A DNA stretch of 10,241 nucleotides, taken from an uncultured Lachnospiraceae bacterium. GTDB taxonomy: Bacteria > Bacillota > Clostridia > Lachnospirales > Lachnospiraceae. Made by a program: the position numbers and the translations under genes. Under the pieces are notes generated by a model, which was not told where the DNA came from, did not search any database, and saw only the letters and a program-made list of their open reading frames with translations. Every line of letters starts with the position of its first letter. The stretch's first letter is position 1. Below, one piece after another: positions 1 through 6,448 of this stretch. The stretch covers positions 39,879 through 50,119 of the forward strand of contig CAPQSW010000004.1 of assembly GCA_948688495.1 (NCBI GenBank). The letters run 5' to 3'.

Positions 1-241
1 TATAAAAAGCCTGGATACTTACAACAATAAAAATAAAAAACAAAATACCCAGCACGATTGTCGCTGCTATCAATGTAGCATAAGGGATATCTAAGGAAAG
101 AATTCCTGTCCAAACAAGAATAAGGGCAGTATAACCCAGAATCCCCAAAAACATAAATGCCCAGGCGGTAGAGGACGCATCTTCTATTTTTCTGCCTGCC
201 TCTATATAATGATGCTTCGGTCTTGCTGTTTTATCTGCCAT
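1..241 (-). CDS. Small membrane protein of unknown function, partial (N-terminal 80 residues)
   Basis: The reading frame stays open from an ATG at 241 to the left edge of the window, so the C-terminus is missing. GGAGGTAAG stands just upstream of the ATG as ribosome binding site and fixes the start. The protein begins MADKTARPKHHYIEAGRKIE, a basic and polar stretch of about 25 residues. Two hydrophobic segments follow, at roughly residues 30-46 and 55-78, separated by a short turn with Ile-Pro-Tyr. I do not recognise the family with certainty; small two-helix proteins with a charged N-terminus followed by a serine-rich turn are common in Firmicutes and uncharacterised. It is transcribed divergently from the DUF2142 operon and has its own promoter at 302-330. 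Coding status is well supported; function is unknown. Confidence 0.75.
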   Translation of the reverse strand, partial: MADKTARPKHHYIEAGRKIEDASSTAWAFMFLGILGYTALILVWTGILSLDIPYATLIAATIVLGILFFIFIVVSIQAFY

Positions 242-301
242 ATACTTACCTCCGTTTGTCCCCAGGCATTATCCGCCATGAATCGTAACGTCAATACTTC
301 T

Positions 302-330
302 ATTATAAATGAAACAGACAGATATTACAA
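302..330 (-). promoter_or_regulatory. Sigma-A-like promoter for the small membrane protein gene
   Basis: On the minus strand TTGTAA (330-325) and TATAAT (307-302) are separated by exactly 17 bases. The -10 box is a perfect match and the -35 box matches four of six. Transcription would start near 295, giving a leader of about 55 bases before the ATG at 241. Placed back to back with the DUF2142 promoter. Confidence 0.6.
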
Positions 331-349
331 TCATTTTAAAAGAATCAGC

Positions 350-378
350 TTGCAAACAGGCATCAATTATTATATAAT
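350..378 (+). promoter_or_regulatory. Sigma-A-like promoter for the DUF2142-glycosyltransferase-rlmH operon
   Basis: TTGCAA (350-355), a 17-base spacer and a perfect TATAAT (373-378). Start of transcription would be near 385. The 20 bases between the two divergent promoters leave room for a shared regulator site, but I see no clear operator. Confidence 0.65.
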
Positions 379-445
379 CTCATAAGTAATTTGTTTTAAG
401 TCATTGAAAATGTACAATTACAGGGAAAATGGGAGAGCGTACGAG

Positions 446-2635
446 ATGAATGTGGTAAAATTTCTTGGGAAAACATTAATGGCTGGACGGGACCGTCTGG
501 CGTACCAGATGAAGGAGCACAGGAAACAGGCAGTTGCATTGCTTATGATGCTGTTTGCCATTTTGCTTTTCTTATGTCTTCGTATGGATACAGCCTTTGA
601 ATACAGGATAGACTCAATGGATACGAAAGGCGCGCTGTCCTATGATTTACAACATAAGGTATCTTATAATCAAAAATTAGATATCAAAGATGAAACGATG
701 TTTGGCATGTCCTTCCTGTTTGACACACATGAACAGGTCAACCAGGGGGAACTTACGGTGACGTTCAATGAAGACGGTATTCCTATCCGTGAAATGACAT
801 CCAATATAGCATATTTTGCAGATAATGTATATCAGAAGTTCTATTTCGACACCCCGGTGAATATTAAAAATGAAAGTGTTTATGGCTTTACGATGACAGC
901 CAGCTATACGAATCCTGAGGATGTGATTTCCATACAGTCGCAGAGTGAGGGAGACGGTTTACTGGCAGACGGTAAGCCTGTAGAGGATACAAGCCTGTGC
1001 TGCAGGATGATTTTTATGTTCTCATCCTTTAAAAATAAGATGCTCTTTGCACAGATATTTTTTGTGATTCTTATAGGTATTATTTTATTGTTCAAACTGG
1101 ATTTTTCCAGTTTCCGGATAGGGCGGGCATTGCTCATCACCTTAGGTATCATGGTTATGCTTGAGAATGTTCTGAACAGGATTTTTAGTGAAGTAAGGGG
1201 AGAGTGGCAAGGGCGCAAGCTTGCATGGCTTGTTTTGGATTTGGTGGTGCTCTACCTTTTGGTAGTGTATTTGTACAGCAAAAAAAAGGAGTTTGCAGTA
1301 GAAAAGTTCTTTCTTGTCTCTGCGATTCCATTGATGATAATATATCTTGCATTGATGATGCCTTGGAGCGCGCCTGATACAAACAGGCATTTTAAGGCGG
1401 CGTACCGTCAGTCAAATATGCTTTTGGGGAAAGAGGAGTGGGTCATAAGAAAGGATGACGCTGAATTTTTTGACGCTGCCTTCCAGGTGCCGGGCAACCC
1501 AATGATTAAGGATGTGGAGACAATCTTGGATTATAAGTCCCTGAAGGCCCATGATACGGAGTTAATACCATGGTCTTCCCCGGACAGGCCTATGGAATAT
1601 TATTCCATATTCTGTTATCTGCCACAGGTTCTTGGCATATGCCTGGCAAGGATCTTAGGATTGGGAAGCGTGCTGATGGTATATCTGGCCCGTTTATTTA
1701 TAAGTATTGTTTATGTTCTGGGATGCTATCATGCGATAAAAAAAGCGCCTGTCGGGAAATTTATATTCGCTGCAGTTCCGCTTCTTCCCATGTCGTTAAT
1801 GATGGGAACAGCCATCTCTTATGATCCGATGGTATTGCTTTCTACGCTTAATTTTCTGGCATGTTCCCTGAAATTGTCCAGGGAGCCGGAATCAAAAACT
1901 ACACTTATGGAATGTATGGTATGGGCATTTTTAATTGGAGCTGTAAAAGGCGGTGGATACTTAATCTTCCTGCCACTGGTTTTTATCTTTTCCAGGAGGG
2001 AGAAACAGCGGCCGTTCAAAAACGGTGGGTTGATAGTGCTTGCCGGTATTGTTTCTGTTGTGCTTTTTGATGTGGTGTTACCGTCCGGGTCTTCCTTATT
2101 CCAATTTGGAGAGGCAGAATCAGGCGCATTATCTTCAGCTTATGCCCTGGCAAATCCAATAGAATACCTGCACATGAGCACAGATACCTATCTATTATCT
2201 GTAGATTCACTGATGATCAATATGGGAGGTACGGCTTTGGCCTGGCTGGAGCAGACCATTCCAGCGGCAGTAATTACCAGTCTTATGTTGATTACCGGGG
2301 TATACTGCATTTTTGAGAAGGATGATATTCGTCTTGGACAAAGGGAAAAATGGGTGTTTGGCCTCATTGTACTGCTTGAGTGTGTCCTAACGCCAATTAT
2401 GTTAATGAGTTCGACGGTCGTTGGCTCAACTTATGTAATGGGGCTGCAGGGGAGGTATTATCTGCCTGTGTTGCCGCTGATTCTTTTGATTTTAACAAAG
2501 TACAAGCTCCATGATGGAGCAGAAAATGTTACCGAGGAACATGCATTAGAGATAAAGAGCAGTTGCTTTCGGGTATTTGCCATTTTATCGTGCCTATGCA
2601 TCTACTACATGTTAAGACTATATCTGACGAGGTAA
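446..2635 (+). CDS. DUF2142 family polytopic membrane protein, probable GT-C-like glycosyltransferase
   Basis: A 729-residue membrane protein. One helix lies near residues 30-50, followed by a soluble extracytoplasmic region to about residue 195, then many hydrophobic segments. Family marks are the P-W-S-A-P-D-x-N-R-H-F stretch near residue 306, matching the P-D-E-x-x-H-F loop typical of DUF2142 proteins, and L-Q-G-R-Y-Y-L-P-V-L-P near residue 667, the usual C-terminal family motif. DUF2142 proteins resemble GT-C enzymes, which use polyprenyl-phosphate sugars outside the membrane; transfer activity is inferred, not shown. Start: the frame also allows TTG 404 and ATG 410, but only ATG 446 has a ribosome binding site (GGGAGAG at 431-437). 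The next gene begins four bases after the stop and encodes a matching lipid-sugar synthase and flippase-like domain, supporting a glycosylation role. Confidence 0.88.
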   Translation: MNVVKFLGKTLMAGRDRLAYQMKEHRKQAVALLMMLFAILLFLCLRMDTAFEYRIDSMDTKGALSYDLQHKVSYNQKLDIKDETMFGMSFLFDTHEQVNQGELTVTFNEDGIPIREMTSNIAYFADNVYQKFYFDTPVNIKNESVYGFTMTASYTNPEDVISIQSQSEGDGLLADGKPVEDTSLCCRMIFMFSSFKNKMLFAQIFFVILIGIILLFKLDFSSFRIGRALLITLGIMVMLENVLNRIFSEVRGEWQGRKLAWLVLDLVVLYLLVVYLYSKKKEFAVEKFFLVSAIPLMIIYLALMMPWSAPDTNRHFKAAYRQSNMLLGKEEWVIRKDDAEFFDAAFQVPGNPMIKDVETILDYKSLKAHDTELIPWSSPDRPMEYYSIFCYLPQVLGICLARILGLGSVLMVYLARLFISIVYVLGCYHAIKKAPVGKFIFAAVPLLPMSLMMGTAISYDPMVLLSTLNFLACSLKLSREPESKTTLMECMVWAFLIGAVKGGGYLIFLPLVFIFSRREKQRPFKNGGLIVLAGIVSVVLFDVVLPSGSSLFQFGEAESGALSSAYALANPIEYLHMSTDTYLLSVDSLMINMGGTALAWLEQTIPAAVITSLMLITGVYCIFEKDDIRLGQREKWVFGLIVLLECVLTPIMLMSSTVVGSTYVMGLQGRYYLPVLPLILLILTKYKLHDGAENVTEEHALEIKSSCFRVFAILSCLCIYYMLRLYLTR

Positions 2636-2639
2636 ATAT

Positions 2640-3722
2640 ATGATCCCAATTATAATACCGGCATACGAGCCGGATCAGCGGTTGATTTCACTGCTGGAAG
2701 ATTTAAATGAAAATAACATACATCCTATCATAGTCGTGAATGATGGAAGCGGCGGGCAATACCATGAACTTTTTGAACAGGCGAAGATTCTGGCAGAACA
2801 AAGCGGGGGAAGTTTGCTTGTCCATGAGGTAAACAGAGGCAAGGGCAGGGCATTAAAGACGGCATTTGATTATGTACGCAGCACATATCCCGATGCAATT
2901 GGCGTTGTAACTGCGGATTCTGACGGACAGCATACGGTCGCATGCATGAAGAAAATCCTTACAGCGTTGACGGAAAATCCAAAGGAACTGATACTTGGTG
3001 TGAGAGATTTTAGCGGGGAGGGGATACCCTGGAAAAGCCGGTTTGGAAATACACTTACCGAGAAAGTATTTGCCTATGTGGCGGGGGTTCATGTCAGCGA
3101 TACGCAGACAGGGCTCCGTGGCATACCATTGTCTTTTATGGAGCAGTTATTGCATGTTAAGGGTGAACGGTTTGAATTTGAAATGCAGATGCTTCTTGAA
3201 AGCGCTGGGAAATATCCCATCCGTGAAGTTAAGATTCAAACAATCTACGACTCAGAAGAAAACCATCAGACACATTTTAACCCCGTTACAGATTCCATAA
3301 AAATATACAGGATTCTTGGAAAGAAATTTATAAAATATATTTTTGCATCCGGTTCGTCCAGTGTGATTGATGTTGCTCTTTTCACGCTTTTCTGCCATTT
3401 TTTAAGGGACATTACAGTTTCCTATGCGGCTGTGGCAACGGTGCTTGCCAGAATAATTTCGGCCGTTTACAATTATTGTATGAATTATAAAGTCGTATTT
3501 AAAAGTGGGGAGAGGGTTAGTTCTTCTGGATTAAAATATGGGCTGCTGGCAATTATTCAAATGTCAATGAGCGCTTTGTTTGTCACACTCGGTATCCGGT
3601 ATCTGAGATTTATGCCGGAAGTATTGGTGAAGATTGTTGTAGATACCGTCTTGTTTTTTGTCAGTTACCATATTCAGCAGAGATATGTTTTCCAAAAAAC
3701 GCAGAAGACAAAAATGCAGTGA
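2640..3722 (+). CDS. Fusion of GT2 family glycosyltransferase (DPM1/GtrB-like) and GtrA-like membrane domain
   Basis: 360 residues with two domains. Residues 1-220 form a GT-A fold family 2 transferase: IIPAYEPD at 4-11, VVNDGS at 32-37, RGKGRAL at 66-72, the metal-binding D-S-D-G-Q-H at 93-98, and DTQTGLRG at 154-161. These are the marks of dolichol/undecaprenyl-phosphate sugar synthases. Residues about 228-352 have four hydrophobic segments and GtrA features such as KFIKYIFASG and RIISAVYNYCMNY, typical of proteins proposed to flip polyprenyl-phosphate sugars. The product therefore probably makes a lipid-linked sugar on the cytoplasmic face and assists its passage outward. The ATG lies four bases after the DUF2142 stop, with GAGG at 2629-2632 overlapping the end of that gene, so translation is likely coupled. 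The sugar and acceptor cannot be read from the sequence. Confidence 0.93.
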   Translation: MIPIIIPAYEPDQRLISLLEDLNENNIHPIIVVNDGSGGQYHELFEQAKILAEQSGGSLLVHEVNRGKGRALKTAFDYVRSTYPDAIGVVTADSDGQHTVACMKKILTALTENPKELILGVRDFSGEGIPWKSRFGNTLTEKVFAYVAGVHVSDTQTGLRGIPLSFMEQLLHVKGERFEFEMQMLLESAGKYPIREVKIQTIYDSEENHQTHFNPVTDSIKIYRILGKKFIKYIFASGSSSVIDVALFTLFCHFLRDITVSYAAVATVLARIISAVYNYCMNYKVVFKSGERVSSSGLKYGLLAIIQMSMSALFVTLGIRYLRFMPEVLVKIVVDTVLFFVSYHIQQRYVFQKTQKTKMQ

Positions 3723-3736
3723 TGGAGTGAGAACAA

Positions 3737-4216
3737 ATGAAGATAACGATATTGGCAGTTGGAAAGGTAAAAGAAGGTTTTTACAGGCAGGCAATCGAGG
3801 AATTTGAAAAGAGGCTTGGCCGTTACTGTAAGCTTGAGATTATTGAAGTGGCGGATGAAAAGACGCCGGATGGTGCCAGCAGGGTGCAAAAGATGCAGAT
3901 TCTTGAGAAAGAGGGTCTGCGCCTATCCAAGTATCTGAGAGAGGATGCATGGGTCTGTGCCCTTGCCATTGATGGAAAAATGTTAGATTCCGTGGAGTTG
4001 TCTATGCAGCTTGAACAGCTAGGCATTTCCGGTATCAGTCACATTCAGTTTGTAATCGGAGGGTCTTTGGGGCTTTCCGATTTTATTTTAAAGCGGGCGG
4101 ATTATAAACTCAGCTTTTCCAAGATGACATTTCCACATCAGTTGATGCGTGTAATCCTGCTGGAGCAGGTTTACCGGGGGTATAAGATTATGATGAAGGA
4201 GCCATATCACAAGTAG
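3737..4216 (+). CDS. rlmH: 23S rRNA (pseudouridine(1915)-N(3))-methyltransferase RlmH
   Basis: 159 residues, the normal family length, and complete. It starts MKITILAVGKVKEGFYRQAI, as RlmH proteins do. The SPOUT-fold S-adenosylmethionine knot appears as F-V-I-G-G-S-L-G at 105-112, and the C-terminus holds the conserved FPHQLMR (132-138), LLEQVYRGY (141-149) and final EPYHK. RlmH methylates pseudouridine 1915 in helix 69 of 23S rRNA on the assembled 70S ribosome, working as a homodimer. GGAGTGAG lies seven or so bases before the ATG. The gene follows the glycosyltransferase by 14 bases on the same strand and probably shares its transcript, although its role is unrelated. No clear intrinsic terminator follows; the hairpin-rich stretch downstream may end transcription. 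Confidence 0.97.
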   Translation: MKITILAVGKVKEGFYRQAIEEFEKRLGRYCKLEIIEVADEKTPDGASRVQKMQILEKEGLRLSKYLREDAWVCALAIDGKMLDSVELSMQLEQLGISGISHIQFVIGGSLGLSDFILKRADYKLSFSKMTFPHQLMRVILLEQVYRGYKIMMKEPYHK

Positions 4217-4308
4217 GGGCGAAAGTGCAGATATTTTCTTTTTGCCAGTGATTTATACAGATGATTATAACCAATATTTTCCTTGCGATTTAGATAGGCT
4301 CCATCAAA
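4217..4308. other. Intergenic stretch after rlmH, no recognisable feature
   Basis: A/T-rich sequence between the rlmH stop and the start of the hairpin-rich region. An imperfect GGCGAAAG...CTTTTTGCC pairing at 4218-4246 is too weak to call a terminator. The left boundary of the putative inserted element probably lies in or just after this stretch but cannot be fixed from one copy. Confidence 0.4.
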
Positions 4309-4580
4309 CTAAAGCTATCCGATGAGTTAATCCGGTTCTTACAGAACAATGGCGGCACACCACCAGACGGTGCGCCGTCTGTTTGTCAGGCTTTAGCTTA
4401 CAGTAAAAAAACCTCCAATGTTACGGGTGAGCTAGTAAAAAAGAACAAATAGTAAAAGTCCTTTAGGACTTAGTACAGAATGATGTTGCGGCTGGCGAAC
4501 TTTTCGATGAGTCTTTAGACTCCAGAGCCGGTAATGAGCCCTTATAGGGCGTGAGCAAACCACCGGCTAAGCTGGTGGTT
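4309..4580 (+). ncRNA. Candidate structured RNA, omega-RNA/HEARO-like
   Basis: No long frame is open here, yet consecutive short inverted repeats with tight loops fill the stretch. GTTCT/AGAAC encloses TAC (4335-4347). CAGACGG/CCGTCTG encloses TGCG (4364-4381). AAGTCC/GGACTT encloses TTTA (4456-4471). CGGCT/AGCCG (4489-4493 with 4526-4530) encloses two smaller hairpins, CGAA/TTCG (4496-4506) and GAGTC/GACTC (4509-4522), giving a three-way junction. GCCCT/AGGGC encloses TAT (4538-4550). AACCACCGGC/GCTGGTGGTT encloses TAA (4558-4580). A possible long-range stem CTAAAGC/GCTTTAG joins 4309-4315 with 4390-4396. The last stem has a G-T pair that is a G-U wobble only in plus-strand RNA, favouring that strand. 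The architecture recalls omega RNAs of IS200/IS605-associated IscB/TnpB nucleases. Family assignment is recall and inference, not a search result. Confidence 0.5.
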
Positions 4581-4586
4581 CTGATT
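4309..4586 (+). mobile_element. Candidate ORF-less IS200/IS605-type element
   Basis: Elements of this superfamily lack terminal inverted repeats and end in subterminal hairpins recognised by the TnpA Tyr transposase. The 10-bp hairpin at 4558-4580 followed by TTCTGA resembles such a right end. No transposase or IscB/TnpB gene is present, so mobility would depend on proteins encoded elsewhere. The right end lies inside the 3' end of the CYTH gene. Boundaries are approximate; the left end is not defined. The alternative is a long structured untranslated or terminator region between two convergent genes. Confidence 0.38.
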
Positions 4587-5028
4587 TTCTTTTGCTGAGT
4601 ATGCTGTTATGGTAATCCATGGAATAAGTGACATCCTCGCCAAACCATTCCAGAGGAGTGAAGGCATTGGCATCTTCCTCTGTGGGAAACTCTACTTCTG
4701 CAAGAATGAGGGGTGCAAGTTCCCCTTCAAAGATATCCAGTTCAACCGTAAACCCTGAATCCATGGGAATCAGGTATCTCTTTTTGGAAATCAAGATACT
4801 GTCTATTTTGGGCAGTAAATGTTCGTAAGCTTCCCTGGTAAGCGGAAGGTTGTATTCTTCCCGTACCATAAGCCCTCTGGATTTGTAGGTCAGATAATAT
4901 TCTTCATCCTGTCTGCGGATGCGTACGACCGGGTCAGTACACAGATAGCCCTGTTCAATCTGGTGGAAGGGATAATCATTCAGATTGTCAGGCAGGGATT
5001 TTACTAAAAATTTGCGTTCAATTTCCAT
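4567..5028 (-). CDS. CYTH domain protein, triphosphate tunnel metalloenzyme family
   Basis: 153 residues, beginning MEIERKFLV. The E2-x-E4-x-K6 motif at the very N-terminus is the family signature and coordinates metal and triphosphate. Further tunnel-lining features are V-V-R-I-R-R, the Y-Y-L-T-Y-K strand, K-K-R-Y-L-I-P, and alternating acidic strands V-E-L-D-I-F-E-G and L-A-E-V-E-F. Members hydrolyse inorganic tripolyphosphate or other triphosphates, or make cAMP or thiamine triphosphate; bacterial stand-alone forms of this length are most often tripolyphosphatases, but the substrate is not certain. The frame extends upstream to ATG 5073, but ATG 5028 has AGGAGAA seven bases before it and gives the conserved N-terminus. 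The last residues, S-E-P-P-A, and the stop codon come from the hairpin at 4558-4580, suggesting that an insertion has replaced the original C-terminal end. Confidence 0.93.
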   Translation of the reverse strand: MEIERKFLVKSLPDNLNDYPFHQIEQGYLCTDPVVRIRRQDEEYYLTYKSRGLMVREEYNLPLTREAYEHLLPKIDSILISKKRYLIPMDSGFTVELDIFEGELAPLILAEVEFPTEEDANAFTPLEWFGEDVTYSMDYHNSILSKRKSEPPA

Positions 5029-5096
5029 TGAGGATTCTCCTGTTTTACAATTTTTATATGCTTCCAGAATCATAATGAAAGCAGAAAATATAAATT

Positions 5097-5125
5097 ATTA
5101 TAAGGCAGAATGTGTAGATTGTAAA
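5097..5125 (-). promoter_or_regulatory. Sigma-A-like promoter for the CYTH gene
   Basis: On the minus strand TTTACA (5125-5120) and TATAAT (5102-5097) lie 17 bases apart. Start of transcription would be near 5090, about 60 bases ahead of the ATG at 5028. Confidence 0.6.
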
Positions 5126-5171
5126 GGATGAAAGTCATTGACCAGCTCTGACGAGTAAACTTTTTTTATAG

Positions 5172-5323
5172 TTATCTGAGCCGGAATTCACCTTCTTCCC
5201 GGATCTGCTTCAGCAGGGACAGCAGACCGGGAAAAAACGGTTGATCGCTTTTAACAGTTCACACGAAAGATGAAACTGGGCCAGGTGTTTCCTTGTTTCT
5301 GCTCTGGTGATTTTTCTTTTATT
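5172..5323 (-). pseudogene. Frameshifted coding remnant, possibly transposase N-terminal fragment
   Basis: This 245-base gap between CYTH and DUF3021 holds protein-like sequence on the minus strand. One frame from 5311 reads ITRAETRKHLAQFHLSCELL then KAINRFF. Restoring one T in the six-base run complementary to 5232-5237 continues it as PGLLSLLKQIREEGEFRLR and a stop at 5172-5174. There is no start codon or ribosome binding site, so the piece is broken. The pattern of a phenylalanine-rich helix followed by INRFFPGL resembles the N-terminal region of some clostridial DDE transposases as I remember them, but this is weak. A near-perfect inverted repeat, CCCGG/CCGGG with TCTGCT/AGCAGA (5198-5231), lies inside the fragment. 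Nothing here looks like a working terminator. Confidence 0.35.
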
Positions 5324-5786
5324 TTAAATCTTTCTTTAGCGTTTGTAAATTCTCATTCATTTTTCTGACATTCTTTCTGCCGATGGTAAACTGTATGATC
5401 CACACAATTGCAAAAATGAGTGCAAAAATTCCAAAATAACTTAAAAACCCGACAATGCTGTGTTCCATCCAATAAGTAAAATATGCTATCGGCATCATGA
5501 TGGCGGAGACAATCAGAAAATAAATGCCGGTCTGTTTCGAGATACCCCAATGTTCAATTTCCCAGATGGCGGAGCTTGCAGAGAACCCCATGCCCAGCAC
5601 GCCGCAGAGGATTGTCTGTAAAATAACGGCATTGATTTCACTGCCTGCGGCAGTAGCCAATTCGGGTACGAACGGCGTGTAATATCCCTGTGCCCAGATT
5701 AGGGAAATAATAATGGAAATCGTCTGTCCAATGGTGATACCGATGGGAAAGCCCATGGCCAGGCGTAACATAACTTTCTTTTTCAT
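5319..5786 (-). CDS. DUF3021 family membrane protein, probable partner of the LytTR regulator
   Basis: 155 residues with four hydrophobic segments at about 8-30, 53-75, 87-106 and 112-136, followed by a short basic cytoplasmic tail (GRKNVRKMNENLQTLKKDLK). This size and layout, and the position directly after a LytTR gene, match DUF3021. In streptococcal LytTR Regulatory Systems (HdrRM, BrsRM) the membrane protein restrains the LytTR regulator; the same role is inferred here. A GTG at 5795 is in frame, but ATG 5786 is chosen because GAGGTGA stands at optimal distance. That site overlaps the TGA stop of the LytTR gene, so the two are translationally coupled. The signal sensed is unknown. Confidence 0.9.
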   Translation of the reverse strand: MKKKVMLRLAMGFPIGITIGQTISIIISLIWAQGYYTPFVPELATAAGSEINAVILQTILCGVLGMGFSASSAIWEIEHWGISKQTGIYFLIVSAIMMPIAYFTYWMEHSIVGFLSYFGIFALIFAIVWIIQFTIGRKNVRKMNENLQTLKKDLK

Positions 5787-5796
5787 AGTTATCACC

Positions 5797-6237
5797 TCAT
5801 ATTCCTAATAGTTTTTTGATTTTGGATACATAACGCCGGGAGACGTATGTGACTGTGCTGTCTGACAGCCTGACGCAGATGGTGCCGGTAAAGTTGAAAT
5901 CAAAGTGGCTGACTTTTTTCAGATTGATAATCTCTGAATTAGAAATCCGCACAAACCAGCGTGCGTCCAAACGTTCCTCCAACTCATACAGTCTCTGGCG
6001 CAGGATGTATTCGCCTTCTGTGGTCACGGCAAAGACTTTCTTGTCGCCGGCGTAAATTCGAATGAGATCTGCCTGATCCAGTATTTTAATTTTACCGTTC
6101 TTACTGCCGGAAATAATCTGCGATGTATCCTCGGATAATTTCTTTAGCATATGATTGACTTCGTCCGTCACCGCAGAGGTCAGAATAAGGACCCTTGGCT
6201 CGGTGCAGGAACTGTCAATTTTTATTTCTACCTGCAT
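5797..6237 (-). CDS. LytTR DNA-binding domain transcriptional regulator
   Basis: 146 residues. The N-terminal 40 or so (MQVEIKIDSSCTEPRVLILT and beyond) form a short beta-alpha region common in stand-alone LytTR proteins and lack a receiver domain with phosphoacceptor Asp. Residues about 45-146 are a LytTR domain: IKILDQADLIRIYAGDKKVF, then a conserved R-x-x-L-Y-E-L-E-x-R-L, F-V-R-I-S-N-S-E-I-I-N-L-K-K-V, and the end S-R-R-Y-V-S-K-I-K-K. LytTR proteins bind DNA through beta strands, usually at paired repeats. The ATG is preceded by AAGGAGGTG, a near-perfect site. With the DUF3021 gene it forms a two-gene operon under the promoter at 6262-6290; self-regulation is usual for this system type and is inferred here. 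Confidence 0.93.
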   Translation of the reverse strand: MQVEIKIDSSCTEPRVLILTSAVTDEVNHMLKKLSEDTSQIISGSKNGKIKILDQADLIRIYAGDKKVFAVTTEGEYILRQRLYELEERLDARWFVRISNSEIINLKKVSHFDFNFTGTICVRLSDSTVTYVSRRYVSKIKKLLGI

Positions 6238-6261
6238 GGGTTCACCTCCTTGTGTGACATC

Positions 6262-6290
6262 ATTATAGGAAAAAAAATTATGGCGTTCAA
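6262..6290 (-). promoter_or_regulatory. Sigma-A-like promoter for the LytTR-DUF3021 operon
   Basis: On the minus strand TTGAAC (6290-6285) and a perfect TATAAT (6267-6262) are 17 bases apart. Transcription would start near 6255, leaving a leader of under 20 bases with the ribosome binding site. Confidence 0.65.
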
Positions 6291-6293
6291 TAG

Positions 6294-6336
6294 TTTTGCG
6301 ACAGACGGTTAGCTAGGGAATACAGGTGGCGCAAAA
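6294..6336. repeat. Inverted repeat between divergent promoters, possible operator
   Basis: TTTTGCG at 6294-6300 and CGCAAAA at 6330-6336 are perfect 7-base inverted repeats with a 29-base gap. The pair begins four bases upstream of the -35 box of the LytTR promoter and ends 13 bases before the -35 box of the ArsC/Spx-family gene. A regulator bound here could affect both. Half-sites of seven bases may occur by chance. Confidence 0.3.
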
Positions 6337-6349
6337 GAATCGGCGAATC

Positions 6350-6378
6350 TTGATTTTTGGCAGCAGGAGTATTATGAT
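6350..6378 (+). promoter_or_regulatory. Sigma-A-like promoter for the ArsC/Spx-family gene
   Basis: TTGATT (6350-6355) and TATGAT (6373-6378) with a 17-base spacer. The start of transcription would be near 6385, about 60 bases before the coding start. Confidence 0.5.
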
Positions 6379-6448
6379 AATAGACGGATATCCCACCAAA
6401 GTATGAAGTTTTTTGGGGGACAGACTTATTAAAATGGAGGTAATAATG

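Noticed and set aside
4364..4381. CAGACGG/CCGTCTG hairpin as the rlmH terminator
   Set aside because: The stem is good but is followed by GTTTGTCAGG-like sequence (TTTGTC after the stem), too T-poor for an intrinsic terminator, and it lies 150 bases past the stop.
4309..4580. CRISPR array
   Set aside because: The palindromes differ from one another and are not evenly spaced, so there is no repeat-spacer pattern.
5198..5231. G/C-rich inverted repeat as a terminator between CYTH and the LytTR operon
   Set aside because: Neither strand has a T-run after the stem; on the minus strand the T-run precedes it.
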